DNA of 6,848 bases, taken from contig JAUVKO010000118.1 of NCBI GenBank assembly GCA_030596225.1, positions 1 through 6,848 of the forward strand, given 5' to 3'. Below are positions 1-6,707 of this stretch, piece after piece (the stretch's first letter is position 1; each line of letters begins with the position of its first letter). The notes beneath the pieces were generated by a model. That model was not told the DNA's origin, did no database searches, and was given only the letters and a program-made list of their open reading frames with translations. Source of the stretch: Fidelibacterota bacterium. Its GTDB lineage: Bacteria > Fidelibacterota > UBA8477 > JABMPR01. The translations under genes and the position numbers were made by a program.

Positions 1-15
1 ATTAATCATGACAAC

Positions 16-1344
16 TTATTTTATCAAATTCATTTTGATAATTGATTGCTCTGAATTTGAGCTAAGTAAGGCAAAGTAGATGCCACTTGATACGGCTGTA
101 CCAGAATTATTCTCACCATTCCAGCTAACCTGATGCACACCTTTATTAAGATCTTCGTTCACCAGCGTGTTAACTAAACAACCACGGGCATCAAAGATTT
201 GTAATTTTGTAGATCCGGATTGGTTCAATTGGAAAGGAATACTGGTTAGCGGGTTGAATGGGTTGGGATAGTTGTTGCCAAGTGATAAAGTAGTAGGCAA
301 TTCAGGAGTATCATCCAGAGCAACTAAATTCTGGTTATAATACAGTACATCCCCTGGCAACGCACCCACATTAAAACTACCCAGACTTAGTCCACTCAGT
401 GAGTAAACCAATACTTCATCGGGTGCCACAAAATCACTTGTACCAATGACGATCTTATCATTTTGAACCGAGAAAGAATAGATACCCGCTGTGTTCCCAA
501 TACTTCCTGCAGTATTAAAGCTGAGATCTTCATTCAGGGGAACAATATAATCTCCATAAGTACGATAGGGAATTCCCCCAATGATATCGATATCCGCACT
601 GTAATTACTATAAGCACCATGATCTACAGCGAGTACTGTTCCATCTTGAAGATTAATACAGGATGTTCCGCTGAAGGATTCCCAAATGTCATTATAATAA
701 ATAGAAGTGACATAAAGCTGATTATTGAATAATGTCATTGAACCGGGACCATTGATGACTTCATAGGTCTGCGTTATCTCAAGGGCTGCTGTGCTGATAT
801 CAAGCTGGTGAACCTGATTGCCTGCAGACCAGTCAGCATTCATGGTCATAGAAACAAATAGCCGGTCACCATCGATTAGCAGTTCTTCAGGAAGTCCTCC
901 CAAGAGGAAAGTATCCACTACAGCGTTCGTGTTAAGGTCGATAATGAGGAGTCCACCCAAATTCCAACTGCTTACAAATCCCCGTTCCTGTGAACGTTGA
1001 ATTGCCATAAATCGGGGGCTGGCACCGGGAAGTTCAATATCGCTTTCATGGGCTGTGCCACTTTCAAGGTCTAGGATATGAATCTCGTGTGAGTTATTCA
1101 TGATAATGTACAACTTGTGATTGTAGAGAGTAAGCGATTGACCCACATCACCGAGAGGATTACTTCCAGTATCCCACACCAGAGGACCATCCACGTCTGA
1201 AAAAGATTCGTCAAAGGACCAAAGTGATGAATTTGCCTGGCCAAAATTCCCCTCACACAGAACATAATAATCCGCAGCATGCAAAAGCTGTGTGGTAGTG
1301 AATAGGATTGTTGTAAGAAGCAAGGTTTGTAATGTTGATTTCAT
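16..1344 (-). CDS. Secreted YncE/DUF5074-like beta-propeller with T9SS sorting domain; candidate BtuG-like B12-capture protein
   Basis: Residues 1-23 form a signal peptide that probably ends at LLHA|ADYY; there is no lipobox cysteine. Residues ~25-340 are repetitive beta-blade sequence. They open with YVLCEGNFGQANSSLWSFD, a variant of the VLNEGNxG...SL opening that I recall for Bacteroidota YncE/DUF5074 surface propellers, and continue with blade-like segments such as GLLIIDLNTNAVVDTFLLGG (130-150). Residues ~353-442 are a T9SS type A/FlgD-like C-terminal domain with NNYPNPFNP, KLQIFDARG, WNGENNSG and SSGIYFALL, ending in a lysine-terminated strand. The start is supported by AGGGA (1356-1352) seven bases upstream. 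The gene lies 54 bases behind the TonB receptor with no terminator between them, so it should share the B12 riboswitch promoter. Established: in Bacteroides, BtuG is a surface propeller that binds cobalamin tightly and caps BtuB. Inferred: this protein plays the same role, anchored or released through T9SS. The propeller and sorting domain are firm; the B12 ligand rests on context. A generic surface protein is the alternative. Confidence 0.85.
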   Translation of the reverse strand: MKSTLQTLLLTTILFTTTQLLHAADYYVLCEGNFGQANSSLWSFDESFSDVDGPLVWDTGSNPLGDVGQSLTLYNHKLYIIMNNSHEIHILDLESGTAHESDIELPGASPRFMAIQRSQERGFVSSWNLGGLLIIDLNTNAVVDTFLLGGLPEELLIDGDRLFVSMTMNADWSAGNQVHQLDISTAALEITQTYEVINGPGSMTLFNNQLYVTSIYYNDIWESFSGTSCINLQDGTVLAVDHGAYSNYSADIDIIGGIPYRTYGDYIVPLNEDLSFNTAGSIGNTAGIYSFSVQNDKIVIGTSDFVAPDEVLVYSLSGLSLGSFNVGALPGDVLYYNQNLVALDDTPELPTTLSLGNNYPNPFNPLTSIPFQLNQSGSTKLQIFDARGCLVNTLVNEDLNKGVHQVSWNGENNSGTAVSSGIYFALLSSNSEQSIIKMNLIK

Positions 1345-1351
1345 AGCAGGA

Positions 1352-1356
1352 TCCCT
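1352..1356 (-). promoter_or_regulatory. Ribosome binding site of the propeller gene
   Basis: AGGGA lies seven bases before the ATG at 1344 and supports that start. The 54-base gap it sits in (1345-1398) is very A/T rich and has no hairpin or promoter that I can support, so the two genes are probably co-transcribed. Confidence 0.7.
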
Positions 1357-1398
1357 TTTTTTAGTTTTTGTTTATTCCCTTGTTTAAAAAAATCATTT

Positions 1399-3519
1399 TT
1401 AAAAACTGTAGGTGGTGCTCAATCGGATTGAACGTCCCGGTTCAGGGTAACCGCGTATGGTTTCATAGCGGATATTACCAAGGTTATCCCCTGAAAACAC
1501 CAGGGTGAAACTACCAGGTTTAATAATCCATGTGTGAGCTATACTTAATGACCACAATTCAGTTGCTTCAAGTATCGTATCTACAGGATAATCATACATG
1601 CTAATCCGATCTGAGACGTAATTGTACTGAAGATTAATCTCAAATGGCGAAGGTGACCAAGTCAACCCAAAAGCAGAGGTTTGGTTTGGAGCATAACGTA
1701 GAGGTTTCTGCCTGTTATTATCCAGGGTGTAGATCAGACTAAAATGTGCAAAGGCGGATAAGTACCATTCCGGACGATCAAACTGCCAGATGGCTTTACT
1801 GCTTTCCCTGGTGGCAGACTGAACATTGCCTGGCTGCCAGTAAGAGTGCACCGGCATCCATTGGATCAAATTGGAGCTCTCTTTTTTCTGCCACTGGCAC
1901 ATGAGGCTGCCCATACGCTTAAGATCAAATTGAATCTGGGCGGTTAAAACCTGTGTTTCCTCAGGTTTCAGATCAGGATTACCTCCCGGTTCCCAGTACT
2001 GGTCATTAAAAGTGGGATATCGATAAACTTCACCCCTGCTGGCGGCAATCCCGGCTAATGGTCCGAAATGGAGAGGGATCTGAATTTGTAAATCAGTGAG
2101 TGACCGTTCATAAAGGTCGGGACTATAGTGAAATTTCAGTGAAGGAATAAGTTTGAACCTTCCCAACAGCTTGAATACAGGTGCTATTGTAGTGACATAA
2201 CTATTTCGCTCATGATGATCAGTATCACTACTCCAAATCTCATCATGGTTGAAATTGAGATCAGAAAGCAGCACTATCATCCGTCCAAATGTTTGTTCAT
2301 TCTTCAGTCCCAATTGGAAACTTTGGAGATTATGGTCACTTTCAAGCCTTAAATATGGATTGACGTAGTTCTCCTGAGATCGTCGCAGAGCAAGTTGCAA
2401 GCGGGTACTGCCATTGGGGCGAATCCAACCAAAAGTAGAGCCCACAAGCTGTAATTCGTCATTGCGATGCGAAAGGGTATCGGGAGACCATACCAGACCG
2501 GCAACCCCGCGAGATTGACGTGAACCCATAGCTGTGAGCTGCCAGAATATATCAGGGCGAAGCATTCCCAATATTCTAAGGGCTGCAAACTGTTGATTTA
2601 AACCATTATTTTGACGCAGGCTCTCCTCGTTGTCCCAGATTACCGAATAGTTTCCACTTTCACGACGTTGTCCCATTTGTATCGACATCCGGAAGTTGGC
2701 AACTTGTTTTCGAAGGTTTATATCGTAGGCTAGATGTCCAAAACTTCCTTTGCTTATACACACGTGGTTTTGTTGATCATCGGTTTCAAGCTTGACGATT
2801 CCGTCGGAACCACCACTACTGCTTTGGGTAATATCATAGGGCACATAGTTCATGCTTTTAATGAAAGGGAGAGGTAACTGGGAGATATCAGCTTCCCCAT
2901 TTTGGGCAGAGGTGATATCGATACTATTAACCAGGACCTTCGTGTGCGAGCTAGGACCCCCGTCCATGCTTAAGGTACTGATACCTGCCGGCCCACCATA
3001 GGTTTTGATAGAGATACCCGGAATCCTGCTTAATAATTTACTGTGATCCATAGTGCCGGAACCACTTGTTTTAGAATACTTACTAAGGGATGATAGAGCA
3101 ACACCGGCACCGGGTTTACTCTTAGCTTGTACTTCAACAGATTTCATTGAAAGCACATCAGATTTGAGTCTAATATCATTGTTCAGTAATAATTCATCGA
3201 TGGTGATGATCTTTTGCTGATACCCTATGCGTTGAACCAGGATCGAGTCGTTCAGGAGCAGAGGAGCGGTATAGATGAACTGTCCTTCCTCATCTGAAAG
3301 TAGAAATATCTCTGAGTATTTGAAGATCAGCGATACATATGGAATGGATTGACCATCCGTGTCAAGTGTACGTCCATGGATAGCAGGATGCCGGGCATAA
3401 TTGGAATTTGAAGAAAATACTACTGAATAGAAGAGATGCAAAATCAGCAGGGCAATAAAAAAGCCCCGTCTCAAGTTGGAGCTGCTGTCTGAATGTTTCC
3501 TGGTTCTCAGGCTGATCAT
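1399..3519 (-). CDS. TonB-dependent outer-membrane receptor under B12 riboswitch control (BtuB-like role)
   Basis: This is a 22-strand-barrel type transporter for energised uptake across the outer membrane. Residues 1-~40 are a signal peptide with a long basic n-region (RTRKH...LRRG) and the hydrophobic core FFIALLILHLFYSVVF. Residues ~47-120 are a carboxypeptidase-regulatory-like domain (IHGRTLDTDGQSIPYVSL). Residues ~125-245 are the plug, including LLSRIPGISIKTYGGPAGIS and the VLVNSIDIT strand. Residues ~250-706 are the barrel, with the family signature PTFNDQYWEPGGNPDLKPEE (502-521) and a C-terminal strand ending in Phe706, as expected for BAM-dependent insertion. The length is typical of vitamin or siderophore receptors rather than the ~1000-residue SusC group. 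The cobalamin riboswitch directly upstream argues for corrinoid as substrate, and the propeller gene downstream matches the BtuB-BtuG arrangement. The ATG at 3519 is chosen because AAGGGA lies five bases upstream and the riboswitch hairpin covers it. I recognise the family from sequence; the B12 substrate comes from regulation and context. Confidence 0.93.
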   Translation of the reverse strand: MISLRTRKHSDSSSNLRRGFFIALLILHLFYSVVFSSNSNYARHPAIHGRTLDTDGQSIPYVSLIFKYSEIFLLSDEEGQFIYTAPLLLNDSILVQRIGYQQKIITIDELLLNNDIRLKSDVLSMKSVEVQAKSKPGAGVALSSLSKYSKTSGSGTMDHSKLLSRIPGISIKTYGGPAGISTLSMDGGPSSHTKVLVNSIDITSAQNGEADISQLPLPFIKSMNYVPYDITQSSSGGSDGIVKLETDDQQNHVCISKGSFGHLAYDINLRKQVANFRMSIQMGQRRESGNYSVIWDNEESLRQNNGLNQQFAALRILGMLRPDIFWQLTAMGSRQSRGVAGLVWSPDTLSHRNDELQLVGSTFGWIRPNGSTRLQLALRRSQENYVNPYLRLESDHNLQSFQLGLKNEQTFGRMIVLLSDLNFNHDEIWSSDTDHHERNSYVTTIAPVFKLLGRFKLIPSLKFHYSPDLYERSLTDLQIQIPLHFGPLAGIAASRGEVYRYPTFNDQYWEPGGNPDLKPEETQVLTAQIQFDLKRMGSLMCQWQKKESSNLIQWMPVHSYWQPGNVQSATRESSKAIWQFDRPEWYLSAFAHFSLIYTLDNNRQKPLRYAPNQTSAFGLTWSPSPFEINLQYNYVSDRISMYDYPVDTILEATELWSLSIAHTWIIKPGSFTLVFSGDNLGNIRYETIRGYPEPGRSIRLSTTYSF

Positions 3520-3524
3520 TCCGG

Positions 3525-3542
3525 TCCCTTTGCTCGCGAAGG
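3525..3542 (-). promoter_or_regulatory. Riboswitch expression platform: SD-sequestering hairpin (P13-like) with RBS
   Basis: In the transcript, CCUU (3542-3539) can pair with AAGG (3530-3527), closing an eight-base loop CGCGAGCA (3538-3531). The 3' arm is part of AAGGGA (3530-3525), the only good Shine-Dalgarno sequence before the ATG at 3519. The loop starts with CGCG, which is complementary to CGCG in the P5 loop of the aptamer (3656-3653), as expected for the L5-L13 kissing contact of cobalamin riboswitches. The stem alone is only four pairs, so it would depend on that contact. No U-run follows, so transcription termination is unlikely. Pairing was done by eye. Confidence 0.6.
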
Positions 3543-3558
3543 TTCGTGGAGATAGACA

Positions 3559-3693
3559 TCTTAACCAAGTATCCTGACTCCCAGATCATCCGCCGCTGAC
3601 GCCTTCTCCATCTTGAAGTGGCTTTTGTCAACATTGTCACCGGTTACAGTAGCGCGACTGTGCTCGATTTTCACGAGCTTCCTTGTGCTAAGA
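3559..3693 (-). promoter_or_regulatory. Cobalamin (vitamin B12) riboswitch aptamer
   Basis: The B12 box GAGTCAGGATAC lies at 3580-3569, and the upstream core carries GTGAAAATC (3674-3666), CTACTGTAACCGG and GCCAC in the canonical order. P1 pairs TCTTAGC(A)CAAG at the 5' end with CTTGGTTAAGA at the 3' end: seven plus four pairs with one bulged A and one G-U. P4 is GCTCG/CGAGC around a seven-base loop (3678-3662). P5 is ACAGT/ACTGT around the loop CGCGCT (3661-3646), matching the usual CCCGCC-type L5. At about 135 bases the aptamer is shorter than many members, so some peripheral helices are probably reduced. It sits between a good promoter and the TonB receptor ATG and should lower expression of the receptor and propeller when B12 is plentiful. 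Confidence 0.95.
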
Positions 3694-3705
3694 GCTGTTT
3701 ACAAA

Positions 3706-3720
3706 AATCTGTGACAGATT
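3706..3720 (-). repeat. 15-bp perfect palindrome over the -10 box and start region
   Basis: AATCTGT-C-ACAGATT has seven-base arms around one central base. It overlaps five of the six -10 bases (3716-3721) and runs to the expected transcription start near 3709. It could be an operator for a repressor acting in addition to the riboswitch. It could also fold as a weak A/T-rich hairpin followed by three more T residues, a poor terminator for transcripts arriving from the protease gene. I do not recognise it as a site for a known regulator. Confidence 0.5.
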
Positions 3721-3744
3721 ATGTGATGGAAAGTGGTTTGTCAA
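3716..3744 (-). promoter_or_regulatory. Sigma-70-type promoter of the B12-uptake operon
   Basis: A perfect TTGACA -35 box (3744-3739) is followed by a 17-base spacer and TAATCT as -10 (3721-3716). Transcription would start near 3709, about 16 bases before P1 of the cobalamin riboswitch, which is a natural fit. The boxes follow the general bacterial consensus rather than the -7 TAnnTTTG pattern of Bacteroidota. Confidence 0.75.
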
Positions 3745-3831
3745 GGTTTGTTTTATACCAATTATACCTCAAAACAATCTATGCATTCTTCATCTTTTCC
3801 AGTTCTTAGAAAAAATAAAGATACCCACACT

Positions 3832-3871
3832 TAAGCAATGGAGCAAAACTGAATTCTAAGCAAATGGAGCA
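3832..3871. repeat. Imperfect 14/15-base direct repeat in the intergenic region
   Basis: TAAGCAATGGAGCA (3832-3845) recurs as TAAGCAAATGGAGCA (3857-3871), differing by one inserted A and starting 25 bases apart. It lies between the protease stop codon and the B12 promoter. The rest of 3745-3948 is A/T-rich sequence with no gene or convincing terminator that I can see. The repeat may be a local duplication or a paired protein-binding site; nothing distinguishes these. Confidence 0.5.
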
Positions 3872-3948
3872 GTGTTTCCATCAAAGGTAAATAAGTACGT
3901 ATTAAAACTAATGCCCAGGGCTTTCAGATATACTTCATTATTATCAGA

Positions 3949-6696
3949 TTATTTGAGATATACGATTTTTATGGACTGGCTATATGATCCAGCCTCTAAT
4001 CGAGCAAAATACACTCCCGTACTCACTGAATTGCCAAAGCTATCTATCCCATTCCACTGAATATCATGATAACCAGTAATTTGTTGACCATCGACAAGAC
4101 TTACCACCTCCCGGCCAGTGATATCATAAATGAATAGCTTGATATCCATGTTTTCCGGCAGCGCATAACTAATGGTTATACTTGGATTAAAGGGATTCGG
4201 ATAGAAATTAGTAATACCGGGACTATCGGGATAAAGTAATTCCTCTGAGTCTATGGCCACATAATCTATGTCAAACCAATTCAATATCCGGTCAATTAAA
4301 TCAGCACGTGTTTCCCAACCATCATCCTCCAGGGGTGCCAGTGATTCAAAGCCAAAGGCCATAAATACGGTTTTATAGCCATTTTGAATTGTTGTGGTAC
4401 CGGCAAGGCGATAACTAAATAGAGGATATTGGAAAAGCGGGCTACCATGAGAAAGATTTGTGACAATATCAGGGCTTGTCTGATTTTCTGCACCAAAGTA
4501 GTTATTCATGATATACTGATTAGCAGTGGTCATGATCTCATGTTCGGGGTCACCAAAAACATAGACAGGGTTAGTGACTGTCTCAACATAAACCGCTGCA
4601 CAATATTCAGCCAGAAAACCGGCCTGGATTTCAGCTCCGGAGGTTAGGTCCTGCCCTGTCAACATCAGTCTGCCACCTGCATCCTGATAACTAGCCAACA
4701 AATCAATTACCGATTGAGTAAGCGGTAATTCTGAATTACCGGTAAACCAGATCAGCTTGGGTTGGGCAAGTAGCCACTCCGCCGTCGGTAATCCATCCAG
4801 GGCTATATCCCAAACGGTAAAGACCACATCGATATCCTGGAGGGCACGCCGGTAGTATTCCTGAAAATCTTCTCCACCGGATGCAAATCCATCAGCATCT
4901 ACGATCGCTACCTGGGGATCACCCACAATAATATCGAAACTAAGCGTATCTATGGTTCCATTGATCGTGTTGCTCACAGCCACTTGAAGATTCTCGGTGC
5001 CAGGCTCAAAGCTTGATGATAAAGTGAATTCAAACGGTGAAGTCGATATCGCTGTTGTATTGGTAGGAATATCTGCAAAACTAATTTCCGAAACGTTAAA
5101 ATTGAAGGCAGCAGACTCTGAAATCAGTCTGGCTGTAATACCTGTGGTCAAAATACCGTAATTGGCTAATTCCAGCCAGATGACGCCACTCTCATCAGGA
5201 GATAGAAAACCGTCATCATTGGAATCGATGATAATCCTATCTACAATATTCAGATGGGGATCGGCTTCTTCAATTTCCACATCTGCAGTCATTGTCGAAT
5301 CAGACTCAGATATGTTAAGCAGGGCAACCTCGGTATTAGCACCTCCCCAACTCATTGAAGAGGGAATTGTTTGAAAATCAAAGTTATAATTATTGCTTGT
5401 GCCCGGCCACGGATCTCCAGGATCTGAGCCACCACTAAAGCCGTCTGCTGCTCTTACATCCACCATACGATGATCTTCATTGCTGTTGGAGTATAGTGAG
5501 TTGTCAATGTGATAGATCAGAATTCCAGTACCGGGTATATGCTGTTCAGTCCCAATACGTTGACGATTCTCTATCAGGAAATACTCTCGACCAACATCTT
5601 GTCCATGACTATAGTAACTCATATAGGGTCCTAATTCACCCTTGGTCCATAGTTTGACCACAAAAGCATTTTCCTCGACATTCGGGAACTCAAATGCATC
5701 AATATTCACATCCGGTACAATGGGCACTATCCAGCCTAGCATCTCTTTGCACCAGGCTGACATATGGGTCGGGCTACTGGGTGTAGTCCAGGAACCACCG
5801 GACATGAGACACCAGTCGCCAATACCATCTGAAGAGTAATCCGTATCGTAAAGGTCAGGCAGACCAAGGGCATGACCGAATTCATGCGAGAATACGCCGA
5901 TTTCGATCAAACCACCTGCAGAGTTCTCAATGGGCTGCATGATATAATCTTGAACGAGAATTGCTGTACCATCAAACCTTATATCATCGGTGGTAAAAGC
6001 GGAACCCCACCATCCGGAGTAGGTCCAGCTATGCGACCAGATGTAGGGACCACCAGCTTCACCACCACTACCGGAGTGGGCAAAAAATACAGCATCGACA
6101 TAGCCATCATCATCACCTGAATTAGGAATACCATCGGGACCATCATTATCATATTGGGTAAAATCAATGTCAAGGTCTGCCAGGACCAAAGCATCATGAA
6201 TAAACTCACCTGCACCACCCTCTGGACCGACGAAACCGTTGTCATAGGGTACAGTTTGGGATCCCTCGTAAAAGCTACCATTGGCAGGAAGTTCATACCA
6301 ACCGAAAACCGTTCCGGAAAGATGAAATTGACCATAGGACATCTCTTCGTAGTGCTCAGCCATGGTCACCGTTGGCCAGGGACCATCAAATAGTTCGGCC
6401 TGTAGAGACCCTACAACGGCATTCTTATCATCACTATCAGCATAAGAACCAAGGATGACAGGAAAACTCATATAGACATCCTCACGTAGCGAGCGAGATC
6501 CGCTTTCGGCAATTTGAATATTGGATTCCTTGATACGCTGCATCTTTATTACCAAGCCACCACGGCTATAATCCACTGCCATTTTCTTTGTGAATAGCTT
6601 GACCTTATCGGAAGCAATAACACCGGGTTTTGCCGGTGATGAACCCAGGATTGTGCTTATAGACAACAAACTTAACAGGATCAATTTTTTATACAT
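3949..6696 (-). CDS. Secreted M6-family (immune inhibitor A-like) zinc metalloprotease with GATase-like domain and T9SS sorting domain
   Basis: Residues 1-~19 are a signal peptide (KKLILLSLLSISTILGSS). Residues ~70-470 are the M6 peptidase domain: the zinc site HEFGHALGLPD (271-281) gives His271, Glu272, His275 and Asp281 of HExxHxxGxxD, followed by the family's GDWCLMSGGSW (293-303). An Asp/Gly-rich probable calcium site, DNDGPDGIPNSGDDDGYVDA, lies at 183-202. Residues ~480-592 look like an Ig-like module that opens with an Asp-rich loop (DSNDDG, 491-496). Residues ~595-810 resemble the class I glutamine-amidotransferase-like module often attached to secreted proteins (VAIVDADG, LIWFTGNSE, AGGRLMLTGQD). 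Residues ~828-915 are a T9SS C-terminal domain (NFYPNPFNPSITISYALPE, LFIYDITGREV, WNGIDSFGN, STGVYFARL). The active site is intact, so cleavage of extracellular proteins is likely; the substrate is unknown. An AAAAGG ribosome site five bases upstream supports the start. The stop of the upstream gene is nine bases before the ATG, suggesting a shared transcript. Confidence 0.93.
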   Translation of the reverse strand: MYKKLILLSLLSISTILGSSPAKPGVIASDKVKLFTKKMAVDYSRGGLVIKMQRIKESNIQIAESGSRSLREDVYMSFPVILGSYADSDDKNAVVGSLQAELFDGPWPTVTMAEHYEEMSYGQFHLSGTVFGWYELPANGSFYEGSQTVPYDNGFVGPEGGAGEFIHDALVLADLDIDFTQYDNDGPDGIPNSGDDDGYVDAVFFAHSGSGGEAGGPYIWSHSWTYSGWWGSAFTTDDIRFDGTAILVQDYIMQPIENSAGGLIEIGVFSHEFGHALGLPDLYDTDYSSDGIGDWCLMSGGSWTTPSSPTHMSAWCKEMLGWIVPIVPDVNIDAFEFPNVEENAFVVKLWTKGELGPYMSYYSHGQDVGREYFLIENRQRIGTEQHIPGTGILIYHIDNSLYSNSNEDHRMVDVRAADGFSGGSDPGDPWPGTSNNYNFDFQTIPSSMSWGGANTEVALLNISESDSTMTADVEIEEADPHLNIVDRIIIDSNDDGFLSPDESGVIWLELANYGILTTGITARLISESAAFNFNVSEISFADIPTNTTAISTSPFEFTLSSSFEPGTENLQVAVSNTINGTIDTLSFDIIVGDPQVAIVDADGFASGGEDFQEYYRRALQDIDVVFTVWDIALDGLPTAEWLLAQPKLIWFTGNSELPLTQSVIDLLASYQDAGGRLMLTGQDLTSGAEIQAGFLAEYCAAVYVETVTNPVYVFGDPEHEIMTTANQYIMNNYFGAENQTSPDIVTNLSHGSPLFQYPLFSYRLAGTTTIQNGYKTVFMAFGFESLAPLEDDGWETRADLIDRILNWFDIDYVAIDSEELLYPDSPGITNFYPNPFNPSITISYALPENMDIKLFIYDITGREVVSLVDGQQITGYHDIQWNGIDSFGNSVSTGVYFARLEAGSYSQSIKIVYLK

Positions 6697-6701
6697 ACTT
6701 A

Positions 6702-6707
6702 CCTTTT
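6702..6707 (-). promoter_or_regulatory. Ribosome binding site of the M6 protease, overlapping the upstream stop codon
   Basis: AAAAGG lies five bases before the ATG at 6696. Its first two bases are the last two of the TAA (6708-6706) that ends the upstream reading frame. This arrangement is typical of translational coupling. Confidence 0.7.

Noticed and set aside
463..732. A plus-strand open frame of 89 codons opposite the propeller gene
   Set aside because: It is antisense to well-supported propeller sequence, and its Ile/Ser/Asn-rich composition is typical of a shadow frame. Other plus-strand frames were dismissed for the same reason.
1399..3519. Reading the TonB receptor as a siderophore or SusC-type glycan receptor
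   Set aside because: At 706 residues it is too short for SusC, no SusD neighbour is present, and the cobalamin riboswitch directly upstream points to corrinoid transport rather than iron.
3362..3640. A 92-codon minus-strand frame that spans the riboswitch 3' half and the receptor start
   Set aside because: It crosses structured aptamer sequence including the B12 box, has no ribosome site, and its product resembles no protein I know.
3761..3766. A perfect TATAAT on the minus strand, followed by TATAAA, upstream of the chosen promoter
   Set aside because: No -35-like hexamer lies 16-18 bases upstream, whereas TTGACA-17-TAATCT just downstream is a complete pair and better placed for the riboswitch. 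A secondary start remains possible.
3913..3921. GCCCAGGGC as a terminator hairpin after the protease gene
   Set aside because: With a minimum loop only three pairs form, and no clean U-run follows on the minus strand.
5979..6335. A 118-codon open frame on the minus strand inside the protease gene
   Set aside because: It lies entirely within the strongly supported M6 peptidase domain in another frame, and its product is low-complexity and methionine-rich.
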